This document shows positions 31,991 to 41,944 of a DNA stretch of 64,000 nucleotides, in pieces. Every line of letters starts with the position of its first letter. Within the stretch, counting starts at the first letter, position 1. The DNA is from Hydrogenophaga sp. RAC07 (GTDB lineage Bacteria; Pseudomonadota; Gammaproteobacteria; Burkholderiales; Burkholderiaceae_C), in assembly GCF_001713375.1 (NCBI RefSeq), contig NZ_CP016449.1, positions 1,178,001 to 1,242,000 on the forward strand. Reading direction: 5' to 3'. A program made the position numbers and the translations under genes. The notes below the pieces were generated by a model. That model was not told the origin of the DNA, did no database searches, and saw nothing but the letters and a program-made list of their open reading frames with translations.

Positions 31991-32493
31991 GGACGGCGTT
32001 CCAGGGTGACGAAGGCGTAGCCCAGGCCGCTGGCAGCCACATGGGTTTCCCGCGCGGTTTCCACCCAGGCCGGCCCCAAGGTGGGTGCCCAGGCGTCGCC
32101 TTCAAAAGCCTGGTCGATGTCGGTGATCACGGCCCGCTGGGCCAGCGGCTCGGCCGCTGCGTACAACTGCGCCCCGCCGATCACCCACGCGTCAACGTCG
32201 GGCGGGCAAAGTGACATGGCCTCTTTCAGCGAGCCGGCGCGCGCGGCACCTTCTGCCTGCCATTGCGCGTTGCGCGTGACCACGATGTTGAGCCTCCCCG
32301 GCAGCGGCCGGAATTTCGGCGGCAGCGAATCCCAGGTCTTGCGACCCATGATCACCGGGCACCCCAGCGTGGTGCGTTTGAAGTGCGCCATGTCTTCCGG
32401 CAGGTGCCAGGGCAGGGCGTTGTCCTTGCCGATCACGCCGTTGGCGGCGCGCGCAAAGATGAGGTGGAGGCGGGGCGGGGAGGTTGCGGGCAT
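31987..32493 (-). CDS. folA: Dihydrofolate reductase
   Basis: This 168-residue enzyme reduces dihydrofolate with NADPH. The family pattern is complete: LIFARAANGVIGKDNALPWH, LPEDMAHFKRTT, PVIMGRKTWDSLP and the WVIGGAQLYAAA segment. The start MPATSPPRLHLIFA (32493) was chosen because the domain begins there and the EamA gene ends 4 bases upstream. It shares a transcript with thyA, which regenerates the same cofactor. Confidence 0.95.
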   Translation of the reverse strand: MPATSPPRLHLIFARAANGVIGKDNALPWHLPEDMAHFKRTTLGCPVIMGRKTWDSLPPKFRPLPGRLNIVVTRNAQWQAEGAARAGSLKEAMSLCPPDVDAWVIGGAQLYAAAEPLAQRAVITDIDQAFEGDAWAPTLGPAWVETARETHVAASGLGYAFVTLERRP

Positions 32494-32497
32494 GCCG

Positions 32498-33403
32498 CTA
32501 TTGTGCCGCCGGCCCCGGGCTGGGCAGCCTCGTGCGCGGAGGCAGCAGCACGCTGGCAATCGCCATCATCACAAAGCCGATGGCCACCCAGTCCTGCCAG
32601 TGCGGCACCTCGCCCACGATGAGGGTGGCGCTCAGGGTGCCCACCAGCGGGATGGCCATGATGCTCATGGCGCTGGTGGCGGGCGGCAGGTCGCGCGCCA
32701 TGCCGAACCAGATCAGCTGCGCGATGCCGTAGTTGACGAACACGCCATACAGCAGGCTGATCCACATGGGGGTGGAGAAGGTTGACGGCGTGGGCAGTGG
32801 CTCGAGCGCGAAGGCCAGCGCCCAAACGACCGCGCTGCCCAGCAGCAGCATCCACACCGTGACCACCATGGGCGACAGCGTGAACTTCGCGCGACGAAAC
32901 ATGAGCGTGCCCAGGCCCCAGCAGAAGGCCGCACCCAACATCCAGGCAATGCCCACGGGACGCCCGCTCAGGCTTTGCAGTTCGTGCCAGAGCAACAGGC
33001 CGATGGCGATGCCGGCGCACACCACCGCCACGCGCACGCGCGGCGTGATACGTTCACCGAAGAACGCCGCACCGATCAGCACGGTGAAGATCGGCATGGT
33101 GAAGCCGAGGATGGCGGCACGGCCCGAGGCCAGCTCTTTCACACCGAAGATGGACAGCGTGTGCCAGCCCAGCACATTGGGCAGACCAAGCCAGGCGATG
33201 GTAGCCCACTCGGCGCGTGCCGGCCACATGCGCTCACCGCGCCGCGCCACATACACAAACAACCAGAAACCACCCAGCAGCATGGTGCTGGCGCGGAAGT
33301 ACAGGGGCGAGAGCTCCTGCAGCGAGAGCTTCATCATGGGCCAGTTCACGCCCCACATGAGCGTGAGCGCGAGCAGCGCCCACAGTTGGCGGCGGTTGAT
33401 CAC
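32498..33403 (-). CDS. DMT-family transporter (EamA)
   Basis: This 301-residue protein has ten predicted membrane helices in two EamA repeats. It begins with a GTG codon in a GTGA overlap with the thyA stop. The N-terminal [19 protein letters not shown] and the second-repeat region [20 protein letters not shown] are typical. EamA proteins export or import small metabolites; the substrate is not evident. Confidence 0.88.
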   Translation of the reverse strand: MINRRQLWALLALTLMWGVNWPMMKLSLQELSPLYFRASTMLLGGFWLFVYVARRGERMWPARAEWATIAWLGLPNVLGWHTLSIFGVKELASGRAAILGFTMPIFTVLIGAAFFGERITPRVRVAVVCAGIAIGLLLWHELQSLSGRPVGIAWMLGAAFCWGLGTLMFRRAKFTLSPMVVTVWMLLLGSAVVWALAFALEPLPTPSTFSTPMWISLLYGVFVNYGIAQLIWFGMARDLPPATSAMSIMAIPLVGTLSATLIVGEVPHWQDWVAIGFVMMAIASVLLPPRTRLPSPGPAAQ

Positions 33404-34230
33404 ACCGCGACCGGTGCCTTGATGGCCGCGTGGTGTTCGTAGCCCTGCACTTCGAAGTCGTCGAGCTCGTACTCGAAGATGCTGGCGGGGCGGCGCTTGA
33501 TGTGCAGCGTCGGGTAGGCCATGGGCTGGCGTGAGAGCTGGAGCTGCACCTGCTCGTGGTGGTTGCTGTAGATGTGGCAGTCGCCACCGGTCCAGACGAA
33601 GTCGCCCACGTCCAGGTCACACTGCTGCGCGAGCATGTGGGTGAGCAGCGCGTAGCTGGCGATGTTGAAAGGCACGCCGAGGAAGATGTCGGCGCTTCGC
33701 TGGTAGAGCTGGCAGCTGAGCTTGCCGCGACCTCCCGGCTCGGTGGCGGGCGCCACGTAGAACTGGAAGAACGCGTGGCATGGCATGAGCGCCATCTTGT
33801 TCAGGTCGGCCACGTTCCATGCGCTCACGATGATGCGGCGCGAATCCGGGTTGGTCTTGAGCTGCTTGACCACCTCGGCGATCTGGTCGATGTGGCCGCC
33901 ATCGGGCGTGGGCCAGCTGCGCCACTGCACGCCGTAGACCGGGCCCAGGTCGCCGTCGTCACGCGCCCACTCGTCCCAGATGGTGCAGCCGCGTTCCTGG
34001 AGCCATTTCACGTTGCTGTCGCCGCGCAGGAACCACAGCAGCTCCACGATGATGGCCTTGGTGAACACCTTCTTGGTGGTCACCAGCGGAAAACCTTCGT
34101 TGAGGTCAAAGCGCATCTGGTGGCCAAACACGCTGGTGGTGCCGGTGCCGGTGCGGTCTGTTTTCTGGACGCCCGTGGTGAACACGTGGCGCATGAAGTC
34201 TTCGTACTGGGAACGGATGGGACGGGTCAT
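33400..34230 (-). CDS. thyA: Thymidylate synthase
   Basis: This 276-residue enzyme converts dUMP to dTMP with methylenetetrahydrofolate. The catalytic cysteine is C151 in [14 protein letters not shown]. Other motifs are [34 protein letters not shown] and [20 protein letters not shown]. The start overlaps the preceding lytic transglycosylase stop (ATGA). Clustered with folA. Confidence 0.97.
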   Translation of the reverse strand: MTRPIRSQYEDFMRHVFTTGVQKTDRTGTGTTSVFGHQMRFDLNEGFPLVTTKKVFTKAIIVELLWFLRGDSNVKWLQERGCTIWDEWARDDGDLGPVYGVQWRSWPTPDGGHIDQIAEVVKQLKTNPDSRRIIVSAWNVADLNKMALMPCHAFFQFYVAPATEPGGRGKLSCQLYQRSADIFLGVPFNIASYALLTHMLAQQCDLDVGDFVWTGGDCHIYSNHHEQVQLQLSRQPMAYPTLHIKRRPASIFEYELDDFEVQGYEHHAAIKAPVAV

Positions 34231-35132
34231 GGATTGCGCAGGGGCAGGGCCCGCGAAGGAGAGGTGATGCGGGCGTCGAAGGGGTGGTGTTGCAGCGCAA
34301 ACACCTGCTGGATGCGCTTGATGTAGCCCTGGGTCTCGGGGTAGGGCGGCACGCCACGGAATCGGTCGACCGTGCCTTCGCCCGCGTTGTAGGCGGCCAG
34401 CACCAGGGGCACGTCGCCCCTGAAATAGGCCAGCAGCCAGCGCAGGTACAACAGCCCGCCGCGGATGTTCTGCTCGGCGTCAAAAGGCTTGCGCACGTTG
34501 AAGCGCTCGGCCGTTTCGGGAATGAGCTGCATCAGGCCCTGCGCGTTCTTGTCGGACAGGGCGTTCACATTGAAGTTGGACTCGGCGCGGATCACCGCAA
34601 ACGCCAGGCCGGGCTGGATGCCGAACTGCGGCGCGAGCTTGTAGACGATCTTCATGATGCGCCGCTCTTCGGGCGTGTCCACCAGGTCCTGGTAACGCGT
34701 GGCCTGTGCGGTGACCTCGGCCGCCTGCTCGGCTTCGTTGGCTCGTTGCAGTTCGGTGCGTTCGGCCTGCTGCACACACTCGGGCTTGTCGGCCGGGGTG
34801 GACAGGCGGTTGAACATGCCTTCGGCGTGGGTGTCGCCCAGCAATGCCGCGCGGGCGAACCAGTGGGCGGCGTAGCCGTCGTGGCGTTCCACGCCGCGGC
34901 CGTTGGCGTAGAGCCAGCCGAGGTTGTAGGCCGCCACCGCATCGCCCGCCAGCGCGGCCTGGCAATACAGGCGGATGGCGGCTTCGGTGTCGCGCTTCAC
35001 ACCCTCACCGTGCTCCAGGGCTTGCGCCTGTTCGCGCCAGGCCTGGCGCTGCGCCGCGTCGACCGCGTGCGCCTGACCCGCGGCGGCGAGCGCCAGCGTG
35101 AGCAGACAGCGGAGCAGGTGGCGGGAGATCAT
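34227..35132 (-). CDS. Lytic transglycosylase with Sel1-type repeats
   Basis: This 301-residue exported protein has a signal peptide ([18 protein letters not shown]). Residues about 45-110 contain Sel1-like repeats ([20 protein letters not shown]). The C-terminal SLT domain has catalytic E184 in [14 protein letters not shown], then [17 protein letters not shown] and [15 protein letters not shown]. It should cut peptidoglycan glycan strands. The combination of Sel1 repeats and SLT is less common than SLT alone. It overlaps its neighbours by 4 bases on both sides. Confidence 0.92.
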   Translation of the reverse strand: MISRHLLRCLLTLALAAAGQAHAVDAAQRQAWREQAQALEHGEGVKRDTEAAIRLYCQAALAGDAVAAYNLGWLYANGRGVERHDGYAAHWFARAALLGDTHAEGMFNRLSTPADKPECVQQAERTELQRANEAEQAAEVTAQATRYQDLVDTPEERRIMKIVYKLAPQFGIQPGLAFAVIRAESNFNVNALSDKNAQGLMQLIPETAERFNVRKPFDAEQNIRGGLLYLRWLLAYFRGDVPLVLAAYNAGEGTVDRFRGVPPYPETQGYIKRIQQVFALQHHPFDARITSPSRALPLRNP

Positions 35133-36565
35133 GGTGTGAGGACGCGGCCGGGGTTCAGGAGGTTGTGCGGGTCCAGCGCCTGCTTGACGGCCCGCATCAA
35201 ACCCAGGGCAACCGGGTCCTTGTAATGGGGCAGGTGGTCGGCCTTGAGGCTGCCCACGCCGTGCTCGGCGCTGATCGAGCCATGGTAGCGCGCCACCGCG
35301 TCAAAAACCAGCCTGTTCACGCGCGTTTCCTGCTCGTTCAGGAATTTCCGGGCGTCACCGCCCTCGGGCGCCTGCACGTTGTAGTGCAGGTTGCCGTCAC
35401 CCAGGTGGCCGAAGTTCACCAGCCGCACGCCCGGGATCTCGCGCTGCAGCAAGGCGTCGGTCTCGGCGCAGAAGGCCGGGATGTGCGAGACCGGGATGCT
35501 GATGTCGTGTTTGATGTTCAGGCCTTCCTCGGCCTGCGCGAGTGGAATGCTCTCGCGGATATGCCAGAGCGCATGGGCCTGCGCGAGGCTCTCGGCCACC
35601 ACCGCGTCGGTCACCAGGCCTTGCTCGAAGGCCGTTTCCAGCAGACGCTCGAACTGGGCCCGCGCGTGCGCTTCGGATTCACTGTCGCTGTTCTCCAGGA
35701 GAACACAATAGGGTGTGTCCTTCCACAACGGAACCCGCAACTGCGGCATGTGTTTGTCCACCAGGCTCAGCGCAAATTGCCCCATGACCTCGAAGCCGGT
35801 GAGCCCCGCGCCCAGGTGCTGGTGCGCGAGACCGAGCAGGGCCACCGCAGCGTCCAGCGTGGGCAGCGCGGCCCAGGCGGTGAGCTGCGCGGCGGGCAGC
35901 GGATACAGCTTGAGCGTGGCGGCGGTGATCACACCCAGCGTGCCTTCGCTGCCGATGAACAGGTCGCGCAGGTCGTAACCGGTGTTGTCCTTGCGCAGAC
36001 CACTCAGCCCTTGCCAGACCTCGCCTTGCGCGGTCACCACCTCCAGACCCAGGCAGAGGTCGCGTGCGTTGCCGTAGCGCACCACCTGCGTGCCACCGGC
36101 GTTGGTGGCGAGGTTGCCGCCGATGCTGCAGCTGCCTTCGGCCGCCAGGCTCAGGGGGAACAGAAAGCCGGCCTTCTCCGCCGTGTCCTGCAAGGTCTGC
36201 AAGACGCAGCCGGCCTCCACCGTCATGGTGAGGTTGGCCGGGTCGATGGCGCGCACGGCATTCAGGCGCATGAGGCTCAGCACCACCTGCGTGCCCGAAG
36301 CGTCGGGCACCGAGCCCACCACCAGGCCGGTGTTGCCGCCTTGCGGCACGAGCGAGACACCTGCAGCGACGCACGCGCGCACCACCGCAGCCACCTCGGC
36401 GGTGCTGCCGGGCCGCACCACGGCGAGTGCACGGCCGTGGGCGCGCTTGCGCCAGTCCTGTTCCCAGGCCGAGAGGTCGGTGGCGGGATCGTCGTGCGTG
36501 AGCACGTGAGCGTCACCCACGGTCTGGCGCAGTTGCGCCAGCAGCCCGGCGTGTTGCGCGCTCAT
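35129..36565 (-). CDS. FAD-linked D-2-hydroxyacid dehydrogenase family protein
   Basis: This 478-residue flavoprotein has the VAO/PCMH FAD-binding domain (AVVRPGSTAEVAAVVRACVA, LVPQGGNTGLVVGSVPD, GGNLATNAGGTQVVRYGNAR). The C-terminal FAD-oxidase domain has VNFGHLGDGNLHYNVQ and ISAEHGVGSLKADHLPHYK. The family includes D-lactate and D-2-hydroxyglutarate dehydrogenases and the glycolate oxidase GlcD subunit. The substrate cannot be fixed from the sequence. ATG 36565 overlaps the DUF2069 stop. Confidence 0.92.
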   Translation of the reverse strand: MSAQHAGLLAQLRQTVGDAHVLTHDDPATDLSAWEQDWRKRAHGRALAVVRPGSTAEVAAVVRACVAAGVSLVPQGGNTGLVVGSVPDASGTQVVLSLMRLNAVRAIDPANLTMTVEAGCVLQTLQDTAEKAGFLFPLSLAAEGSCSIGGNLATNAGGTQVVRYGNARDLCLGLEVVTAQGEVWQGLSGLRKDNTGYDLRDLFIGSEGTLGVITAATLKLYPLPAAQLTAWAALPTLDAAVALLGLAHQHLGAGLTGFEVMGQFALSLVDKHMPQLRVPLWKDTPYCVLLENSDSESEAHARAQFERLLETAFEQGLVTDAVVAESLAQAHALWHIRESIPLAQAEEGLNIKHDISIPVSHIPAFCAETDALLQREIPGVRLVNFGHLGDGNLHYNVQAPEGGDARKFLNEQETRVNRLVFDAVARYHGSISAEHGVGSLKADHLPHYKDPVALGLMRAVKQALDPHNLLNPGRVLTP

Positions 36566-37050
36566 GGCTGGGCGGGGGCAGCGGGCGCCGTGCCCTGCGC
36601 TGCGGCGGTGTTGCTGGCCACATCGGCCGCCACGGCTTCCTTGCCGGCCGCGCGCAGGCGGATGCGCACGTGCAGGGCGCAGGCCACGAACAAGGCCACG
36701 CACAGCAGCGTCTGGATGAGCGCCAGCCACACCGAAGGGCCGGTGTCGCTGGTGGCGCGCACCACGCCTTCGGTGAAGTACAGCCACACGATCAGGCTGA
36801 CCCAGCGGTAGGTGTACATGCGGTTCTTCAGCAGACCGGCCAGTGGAATCGTGAGCGGCAGCACCTTGAGCACCAGCCAGGACCCGCCTTCGCGCAGCGG
36901 GGCCAGCCACATCTCCCACAGAAATCCGAGAACGATCAGGCCCAGCAGGCTGCCCACGGCCAGCCAGCGGGTGGCGTTGACGGCGCGTGCCGAATCTCCC
37001 TGAGTGGGGAGGAGGGCATCGGGGCTGGGGGCGGAGGAGATGTCGGGCAT
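36562..37050 (-). CDS. DUF2069 domain-containing membrane protein
   Basis: This 162-residue protein has four hydrophobic segments between residues 28 and 130, with the family stretch LKNRMYTYRWVSLIVWLYFT and an Ala/Pro-rich soluble tail. Function is unknown. It is the first gene of the nine-gene minus-strand run ending at xth, and is divergent from the YihY gene 35 bases away. Confidence 0.85.
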   Translation of the reverse strand: MPDISSAPSPDALLPTQGDSARAVNATRWLAVGSLLGLIVLGFLWEMWLAPLREGGSWLVLKVLPLTIPLAGLLKNRMYTYRWVSLIVWLYFTEGVVRATSDTGPSVWLALIQTLLCVALFVACALHVRIRLRAAGKEAVAADVASNTAAAQGTAPAAPAQP

Positions 37051-37085
37051 GGCGGGGGAGAAAGAGCAGGTGGCATGATACCGGG

Positions 37086-38372
37086 ATGACCTTCAAAGAG
37101 AGAGCGCGTGCACTGGAAACCCTCGCTCGCGCCCTGTGGCGCGATGCCCTGAATTTCCCCTGGGCCAACACCGCCATCACTCTTCGCGAACGCTTCCGCG
37201 AAGACCGCCTGGGCATCACCGCCAGCAGCCTGACCTTCACCACCACCATCTCGCTGGTGCCGCTGTTCACCGTGGCCCTGGCCATCTTCAGCGCGTTCCC
37301 GATGTTCGACCGGTTGCAGGTCACGCTGCAGCGCTGGCTGGTGCAAAGCCTGGTGCCGCCCGACATCGCCAAGCAGGTGTTCAGTTACCTCAACCAGTTC
37401 GCCGGCAAGGCCGGGCAGATCGGCTGGGCCGGCGCGTTGGTGCTGCTGGTCACGGCGCTCGCGCTGATCCTCACCATCGACCGCAAGCTCAACGACATCT
37501 GGCGCGTGCGCCAGCCGCGCTCGTTCACCCAGCGGGTGCTGGTGTACTGGGCGGTGCTCACGCTGGGGCCGTTGCTGCTGGCGGGCAGCCTGACGGTGAC
37601 CACCTACGCCGTCACCGCCTCGCGCGGGGTGGTGTCCGGCCTGCCGGGTGGGGTGCGTTTTCTGCTGGAAACGATCCAGTTCGCACTGGTCACCGGCGGC
37701 ATTGCGGCGCTGTACCGGTATGTGCCCAACACGCGGGTGCGCTGGAGCCATGCGCTCATCGGCAGCATTTTCGTGGCCACCGGGCTGGAGCTGGCCAAGA
37801 AGCTGCTGGCCTGGTACCTCGCGCAGGTGCCCACCTACTCGGTGGTCTACGGTACGTTTGCCACTGTGCCGATCCTGCTGGTGTGGTTTTACGTGGCCTG
37901 GGTGATCGTGCTGCTGGGCGCTGTGGTGGCCGCCTACCTGCCCAGCCTGCTCTCGGGCATTGCACGGCGCGGCGACACGCCGGGCTGGAGCTTTCAGCTC
38001 GCGCTGGAAGTGCTGGAGCAGTTGCACACCGCGCGCGACACGTCGCCCAAGGGCCTGAGCCTGGAAGCCCTGGCCCAGGTGTTGCGGGTGGATGCCTTGC
38101 AGCTGGAAGAACCCGTGGCCACGCTGGTCGCGCTGGACTGGCTGGGCCGGCTCGACGAAGACGGCGAGCGGTATGTGATGCTGGTCGACCCGTCGCGCAC
38201 GCCCATGGCGCCGTTGGTGGAACGTCTGTTGCTCGCCCGGCAGCCCAACACCGCGCGTTTCTGGTCGGAGAGCCATTGGGCCGGGCTCAGCCTGGCGCAG
38301 GCCTTGGCGTCCACGCCTTTGTCGACGGCAGCGCAGGAAATGGCGGAAGGCCCTTCGGTCGCCTCGGGCTGA
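37086..38372 (+). CDS. YihY family inner membrane protein
   Basis: This 428-residue protein has the YihY/BrkB plan of six membrane helices: REDRLGITASSLTFTTTISL, LVPLFTVALAIFSAFPMF, and PTYSVVYGTFATVPILLVWF. A soluble C-terminal extension of about 130 residues includes a winged-helix-like segment (GLSLEALAQVLRVDALQLEE). It was once annotated as ribonuclease BN, which is no longer supported. Start ATG 37086 precedes MTFKERARALET. Confidence 0.9.
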   Translation: MTFKERARALETLARALWRDALNFPWANTAITLRERFREDRLGITASSLTFTTTISLVPLFTVALAIFSAFPMFDRLQVTLQRWLVQSLVPPDIAKQVFSYLNQFAGKAGQIGWAGALVLLVTALALILTIDRKLNDIWRVRQPRSFTQRVLVYWAVLTLGPLLLAGSLTVTTYAVTASRGVVSGLPGGVRFLLETIQFALVTGGIAALYRYVPNTRVRWSHALIGSIFVATGLELAKKLLAWYLAQVPTYSVVYGTFATVPILLVWFYVAWVIVLLGAVVAAYLPSLLSGIARRGDTPGWSFQLALEVLEQLHTARDTSPKGLSLEALAQVLRVDALQLEEPVATLVALDWLGRLDEDGERYVMLVDPSRTPMAPLVERLLLARQPNTARFWSESHWAGLSLAQALASTPLSTAAQEMAEGPSVASG

Positions 38373-38379
38373 CGCGGGT

Positions 38380-39678
38380 TCAGCTCACCGAAAACGGCGC
38401 GCGCAGGAAACCGCGAAACCGGGCCCGGCCGCCGCGCACCGGCGCTTCGGTCAACTTGAAATCGGGGAAGCGCTGCAGGAAGCGACCGATCGCGACGCGA
38501 CCTTCCAGCCGCGCCAGGCTCAGGCCTGCGCACTGGTGAATGCCGAAGCCGAAGGCCAGATGTTTGTTGTTCTCACGCGCGAGCTTGAGCACCTCGGGGT
38601 CGGGGAACTGCGCCGGGTCGCGGTTGGCCGCGCCGATGCACAGCGTCACCAGCGTGCCGGCGGGCAGGGCCACACCGCCCACCTGCGTGTCCTTCACCGC
38701 GCGGCGGTTGCCGAGCTGGTTCGACGATTCAAAGCGCAGGAACTCGTCCACCGCACGGGTGAGCACCGCCTCTTGCGCTGCTGCATCGTCTTCCGTTTGC
38801 TTCAGCGCGGTGTGCAGAAACTGGCGCGCCTGCGGATGCTCCTGCAACGCGATCAGGCCGTTGCCGATCAGGTTGGTGGTGGTCTCGTGGCCGGCGTTGA
38901 GCAGGAAGATGCAGTTCTGCAGCAGCTCGACTTCACTCAGCTGTTCACCGCCGTCCTCGCCCTGGATCAAGCGTGTGAGCACGTCGCGTTCCGGGTCGCC
39001 AGGGTGCTGGCGGCGCTGCACCACCAGCGTGCGCAGGTAGGCCAGCATGTCCGTCACGGCCTGGTTGCCCAGGGCCTGCTGTTGCGGTGTGAGCGTGGGC
39101 TCCAGCGCGCCCAGGATGGCGAGTGACCAGTCGCGCAGTGGGCCGCGGTCTGCGTGCGGCACATCGAGCAGGTTGCCGATGATCTCCACCGGAATGGCCG
39201 AGGCGAAGTCCTCGATCAGGTCACCACCACCGCGCTCGGCCAGGTCGTCCAGCAGCGAGTCCACCAACGCAATGAGGCCCGGCTCCATGTCGGCAATGGC
39301 CCGGCGCGTGAGCGCTCCCATGATGAGGCGGCGCACACGCGTGTGCAGCGGCGGGTCGTTGAACACCAGGCTGGTGGTGTGGTGCTCGAACAGCGCGGAG
39401 CCCGCGCCGTACTTGGGCGCGAACTCGACGTGTTTGTCGGAGCTGAAGGCCTGCGCGTCCCGGTACACCGCCATCAAATCGGCGCAGCGTGTGAGGAACA
39501 CCGAGCCGTCGGGCATGCGGCGCACGGGCTCGTGCTCGCGCAGCGCGGCGTACACCGGGTAGGGGTTGGCCAGAAAGTCGGGCGGGAGCGCGCGCAGGTC
39601 GAACCGGGCAGCGATGTCGCGCGCACGATCGGGCGCCATGGGCGGCGTGATGTGCTCGGGCCGCAGCACAAAACTCAT
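38380..39678 (-). CDS. Cytochrome P450
   Basis: This 432-residue soluble P450 has the heme-ligand signature HLAFGFGIHQCAGLSLARLE with C383. The I-helix oxygen-activation motif is LNAGHETTTNLIGNGL and the ExxR motif is DEFLRFES. An N-terminal PYPVYAALREHEPV segment is typical of bacterial class I P450s. Electron-transfer partners are not encoded nearby. It overlaps the upstream alpha/beta hydrolase gene by 4 bases, suggesting related substrates, but none can be named. Confidence 0.94.
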   Translation of the reverse strand: MSFVLRPEHITPPMAPDRARDIAARFDLRALPPDFLANPYPVYAALREHEPVRRMPDGSVFLTRCADLMAVYRDAQAFSSDKHVEFAPKYGAGSALFEHHTTSLVFNDPPLHTRVRRLIMGALTRRAIADMEPGLIALVDSLLDDLAERGGGDLIEDFASAIPVEIIGNLLDVPHADRGPLRDWSLAILGALEPTLTPQQQALGNQAVTDMLAYLRTLVVQRRQHPGDPERDVLTRLIQGEDGGEQLSEVELLQNCIFLLNAGHETTTNLIGNGLIALQEHPQARQFLHTALKQTEDDAAAQEAVLTRAVDEFLRFESSNQLGNRRAVKDTQVGGVALPAGTLVTLCIGAANRDPAQFPDPEVLKLARENNKHLAFGFGIHQCAGLSLARLEGRVAIGRFLQRFPDFKLTEAPVRGGRARFRGFLRAPFSVS

Positions 39679-40499
39679 GGCGTGGCGCGCAGAAAGTCGC
39701 GCATGGCCGCCAGGGTTTCTTCGGGCGCCTCGGTCATCTGGTGGTGGCCCACCGGCACGTTGACCACCGAAACGCGGTGGCCGGCGGCCTTGGCCGCGGC
39801 GACCAGGCCCTGCGCGGCTTTGGGCTGCGTCATCTGGTCCTGCCCGCCCAGCACAAAGAGCACCGGGCAGGTGATCCGCGCCATGGCCGCTTCACCGCCT
39901 GCGTAGCTGTCGCAGGCCACGAATCCGCGGTGAAACACATTGACCTTCGCATTGCTGCGCAACACCCGGCGGTTCAACGCAAGACTGGAGCCGTACACCC
40001 AGGTGCCGGGACCAAGCGCCGAGGGTGGTGCCGCCAGCGTGCTGCGCGAAAACACGTTGATCATCTTCATGCCCTTTTCGGGCTCGTTCAGTGCAGCCTC
40101 GATCAGCGCAGGCGAGACCTTCATGGGGTAGGCCGTGCCCACCAGCACCAGGTGGCTCACACGTTCTTTCAAGCGCGCGGACGCTTCCAGCGCGATGAGG
40201 GAGCCCCAGCTGTGGCCGACCAGCGCGGCTTTCTGCACACCCGCCGCGTCCAGCAACGCTGCCACGAAGTCGGCGGCGGCTTCCACCGACGCAGGCGCTT
40301 CGCCTTCGCTCTTGCAGTGACCAGGCAGGTCCACCGCCAGCACGTTCCATCCGTGGTGCGCGAGGTAGCGGGTTTGCAGTGCCCACACGCTGTGGTCGTT
40401 GAGCACGCCGTGGACGAAGACGACCGTGGGCTTGGCGGCATCGAAGGGCTTGCCGCCGGTATAGCAGTAGGTGTTGGCGCCGTTGACTTGCAGGTACAT
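39675..40499 (-). CDS. Alpha/beta-fold hydrolase
   Basis: This 274-residue protein has oxyanion motif VVFVHGVLNDHSVW, nucleophile motif ALVGHSWGSLIALEASARL, acid in LFVLGGQDQMT and His in VPVGHHQMTEAPEETLA. Lipid or ester hydrolysis is likely. It is 2 bases downstream of metY and overlaps the P450 gene, so the three are probably one transcript. Confidence 0.9.
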   Translation of the reverse strand: MYLQVNGANTYCYTGGKPFDAAKPTVVFVHGVLNDHSVWALQTRYLAHHGWNVLAVDLPGHCKSEGEAPASVEAAADFVAALLDAAGVQKAALVGHSWGSLIALEASARLKERVSHLVLVGTAYPMKVSPALIEAALNEPEKGMKMINVFSRSTLAAPPSALGPGTWVYGSSLALNRRVLRSNAKVNVFHRGFVACDSYAGGEAAMARITCPVLFVLGGQDQMTQPKAAQGLVAAAKAAGHRVSVVNVPVGHHQMTEAPEETLAAMRDFLRATP

Positions 40500-40501
40500 G
40501 G

Positions 40502-41812
40502 TCAGACCCCCGCCTTTTCCGCTGCCTTGAGAGCGCGCTTGAGATCGTCGATCAGGTCGTCGGCGTCCTCCAGTCCGATCGAGAGCCGGATCGTGCCCGG
40601 GCCGATGCCACCGGCCGCCAGCGCCTCGTCGCTCATGCGGAAGTGCGTGGTGCTGGCCGGGTGGATCACCAGCGAGCGGCAGTCGCCCACGTTGGCCAGG
40701 TGGCTGAAGATCTTGAGCGCTTCGATGAAGGCCTTGCCCTGCTCGCGGCTGCCCCGGATGTCGAAGCTGAACACCGAGCCTGCGCCCTTCGCGCCGAAGC
40801 GCAACAGCTTCTCGGCGAGCGTGTGGCTGGGGTGGCTTTCCAGCAGCGGGTGGCCCACGCGGCTCACCAGCGGGTGGCTGGCGAGAAACTGCACCACCTT
40901 TTCGGTGTTGCTCATGTGGCGGTCCATGCGCAGAGAGAGCGTTTCGATGCCTTGCAGGATCAACCAGGCACTGTGTGGCGAGAGGCAGGCGCCGAAATCG
41001 CGCAGACCTTCGCGGCGCGCGCGCAGCAGGAAGGCGCCCACCGTGCTCTCTTCGCTGAACACCATGTTGTGGAAGCCTTCGTAGGCTTCGGTGAGCTCGG
41101 GAAACCGCCCCGACTTTTCCCAGTCGAAGCTGCCCGCGTCCACCACCACACCACCGATCACGGTGCCGTGGCCGCTCAGGAATTTGGTGGCAGAGTGGTA
41201 GACCAGATCGGCGCCGAGCTCGAAGGGTTTGATCAGGTAGGGCGTGGTCAGGGTCGAGTCGACCAACAGGGGCACGCCGGCCTCGTGAGCGATCTGCGAG
41301 ACGGTGGGGATGTCCAGCACATCCAGGCCGGGGTTGCCCACGGTCTCGCCGAAGAAGAGCCGGGTGTTCGGCCGCACCGCGGCGCGCCAGCCGTCGATGT
41401 CGCCCGGTTTGACAAACGTGGTCTCGATGCCGAAACGGCGCATGGTGTAGTGCAGCAGGTTCTGGCTGCCACCGTAAAGCGCGGTGCTCGCCACGATGTG
41501 CGAACCCGCGCCCATGAGCGTGGCCACGCTCAGGTGAAGCGCGGCCTGGCCGCTGGCGGTGGCAATGGCGCCGATGCCGCCTTCGAGCGCGGCCATGCGC
41601 TGCTCGAACACCGCGTTGGTCGGGTTGCTGATGCGGCTGTAGACGTGGCCCGCGCGCTCCAGGTTGAACAGCGCGGCGGCGTGGTCACTCGACTCGAAGA
41701 CGAAGGAGGTGGTGAGGTGGATCGGCACGGCACGCGCACCGGTGGCGGGGTCGGGCGCGGCGCCCGCGTGGAGTGCGAGCGTGTCGAAGCCTGGGTCTGA
41801 GTAACCGGACAT
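40502..41812 (-). CDS. metY: O-acetylhomoserine sulfhydrylase (MetY-type)
   Basis: This 436-residue PLP enzyme of the Cys/Met metabolism family makes homocysteine from O-acetyl- or O-succinylhomoserine and sulfide. The PLP lysine is K210 in YHSATKFLSGHG. Other motifs are YSRISNPTNAVFEQRMAALE and SLRMDRHMSNTEKVVQFLA. Length matches MetY (about 430) rather than MetB (about 390). The start MSGYSDPGFDTLALHAG is clear. It is divergent from the CBS gene; no SAM riboswitch was recognised in the 132-base gap. Confidence 0.9.
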   Translation of the reverse strand: MSGYSDPGFDTLALHAGAAPDPATGARAVPIHLTTSFVFESSDHAAALFNLERAGHVYSRISNPTNAVFEQRMAALEGGIGAIATASGQAALHLSVATLMGAGSHIVASTALYGGSQNLLHYTMRRFGIETTFVKPGDIDGWRAAVRPNTRLFFGETVGNPGLDVLDIPTVSQIAHEAGVPLLVDSTLTTPYLIKPFELGADLVYHSATKFLSGHGTVIGGVVVDAGSFDWEKSGRFPELTEAYEGFHNMVFSEESTVGAFLLRARREGLRDFGACLSPHSAWLILQGIETLSLRMDRHMSNTEKVVQFLASHPLVSRVGHPLLESHPSHTLAEKLLRFGAKGAGSVFSFDIRGSREQGKAFIEALKIFSHLANVGDCRSLVIHPASTTHFRMSDEALAAGGIGPGTIRLSIGLEDADDLIDDLKRALKAAEKAGV

Positions 41813-41944
41813 GGGAAAGGTCTCCTGGGTGTGCCGGTGTCGCGGCACGGGGGCTGGCGCGCACTGGTTTTGAGCGGTATTGTGGGGGTATATTGCGGGC
41901 ATGCCAGCCATGCTGGAGACACCACCGAAAACAGGAGACCAGGC

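Noticed and set aside
37086..38372. Ribonuclease BN for the YihY gene
   Set aside because: RNase BN activity belongs to the ElaC/RNase Z family; YihY proteins are membrane proteins of unknown function.
41813..41944. SAM riboswitch upstream of metY
   Set aside because: The 132-base divergent gap shows no recognisable SAM-I, SAM-II or SAM-IV core, and no terminator-antiterminator pair was found.
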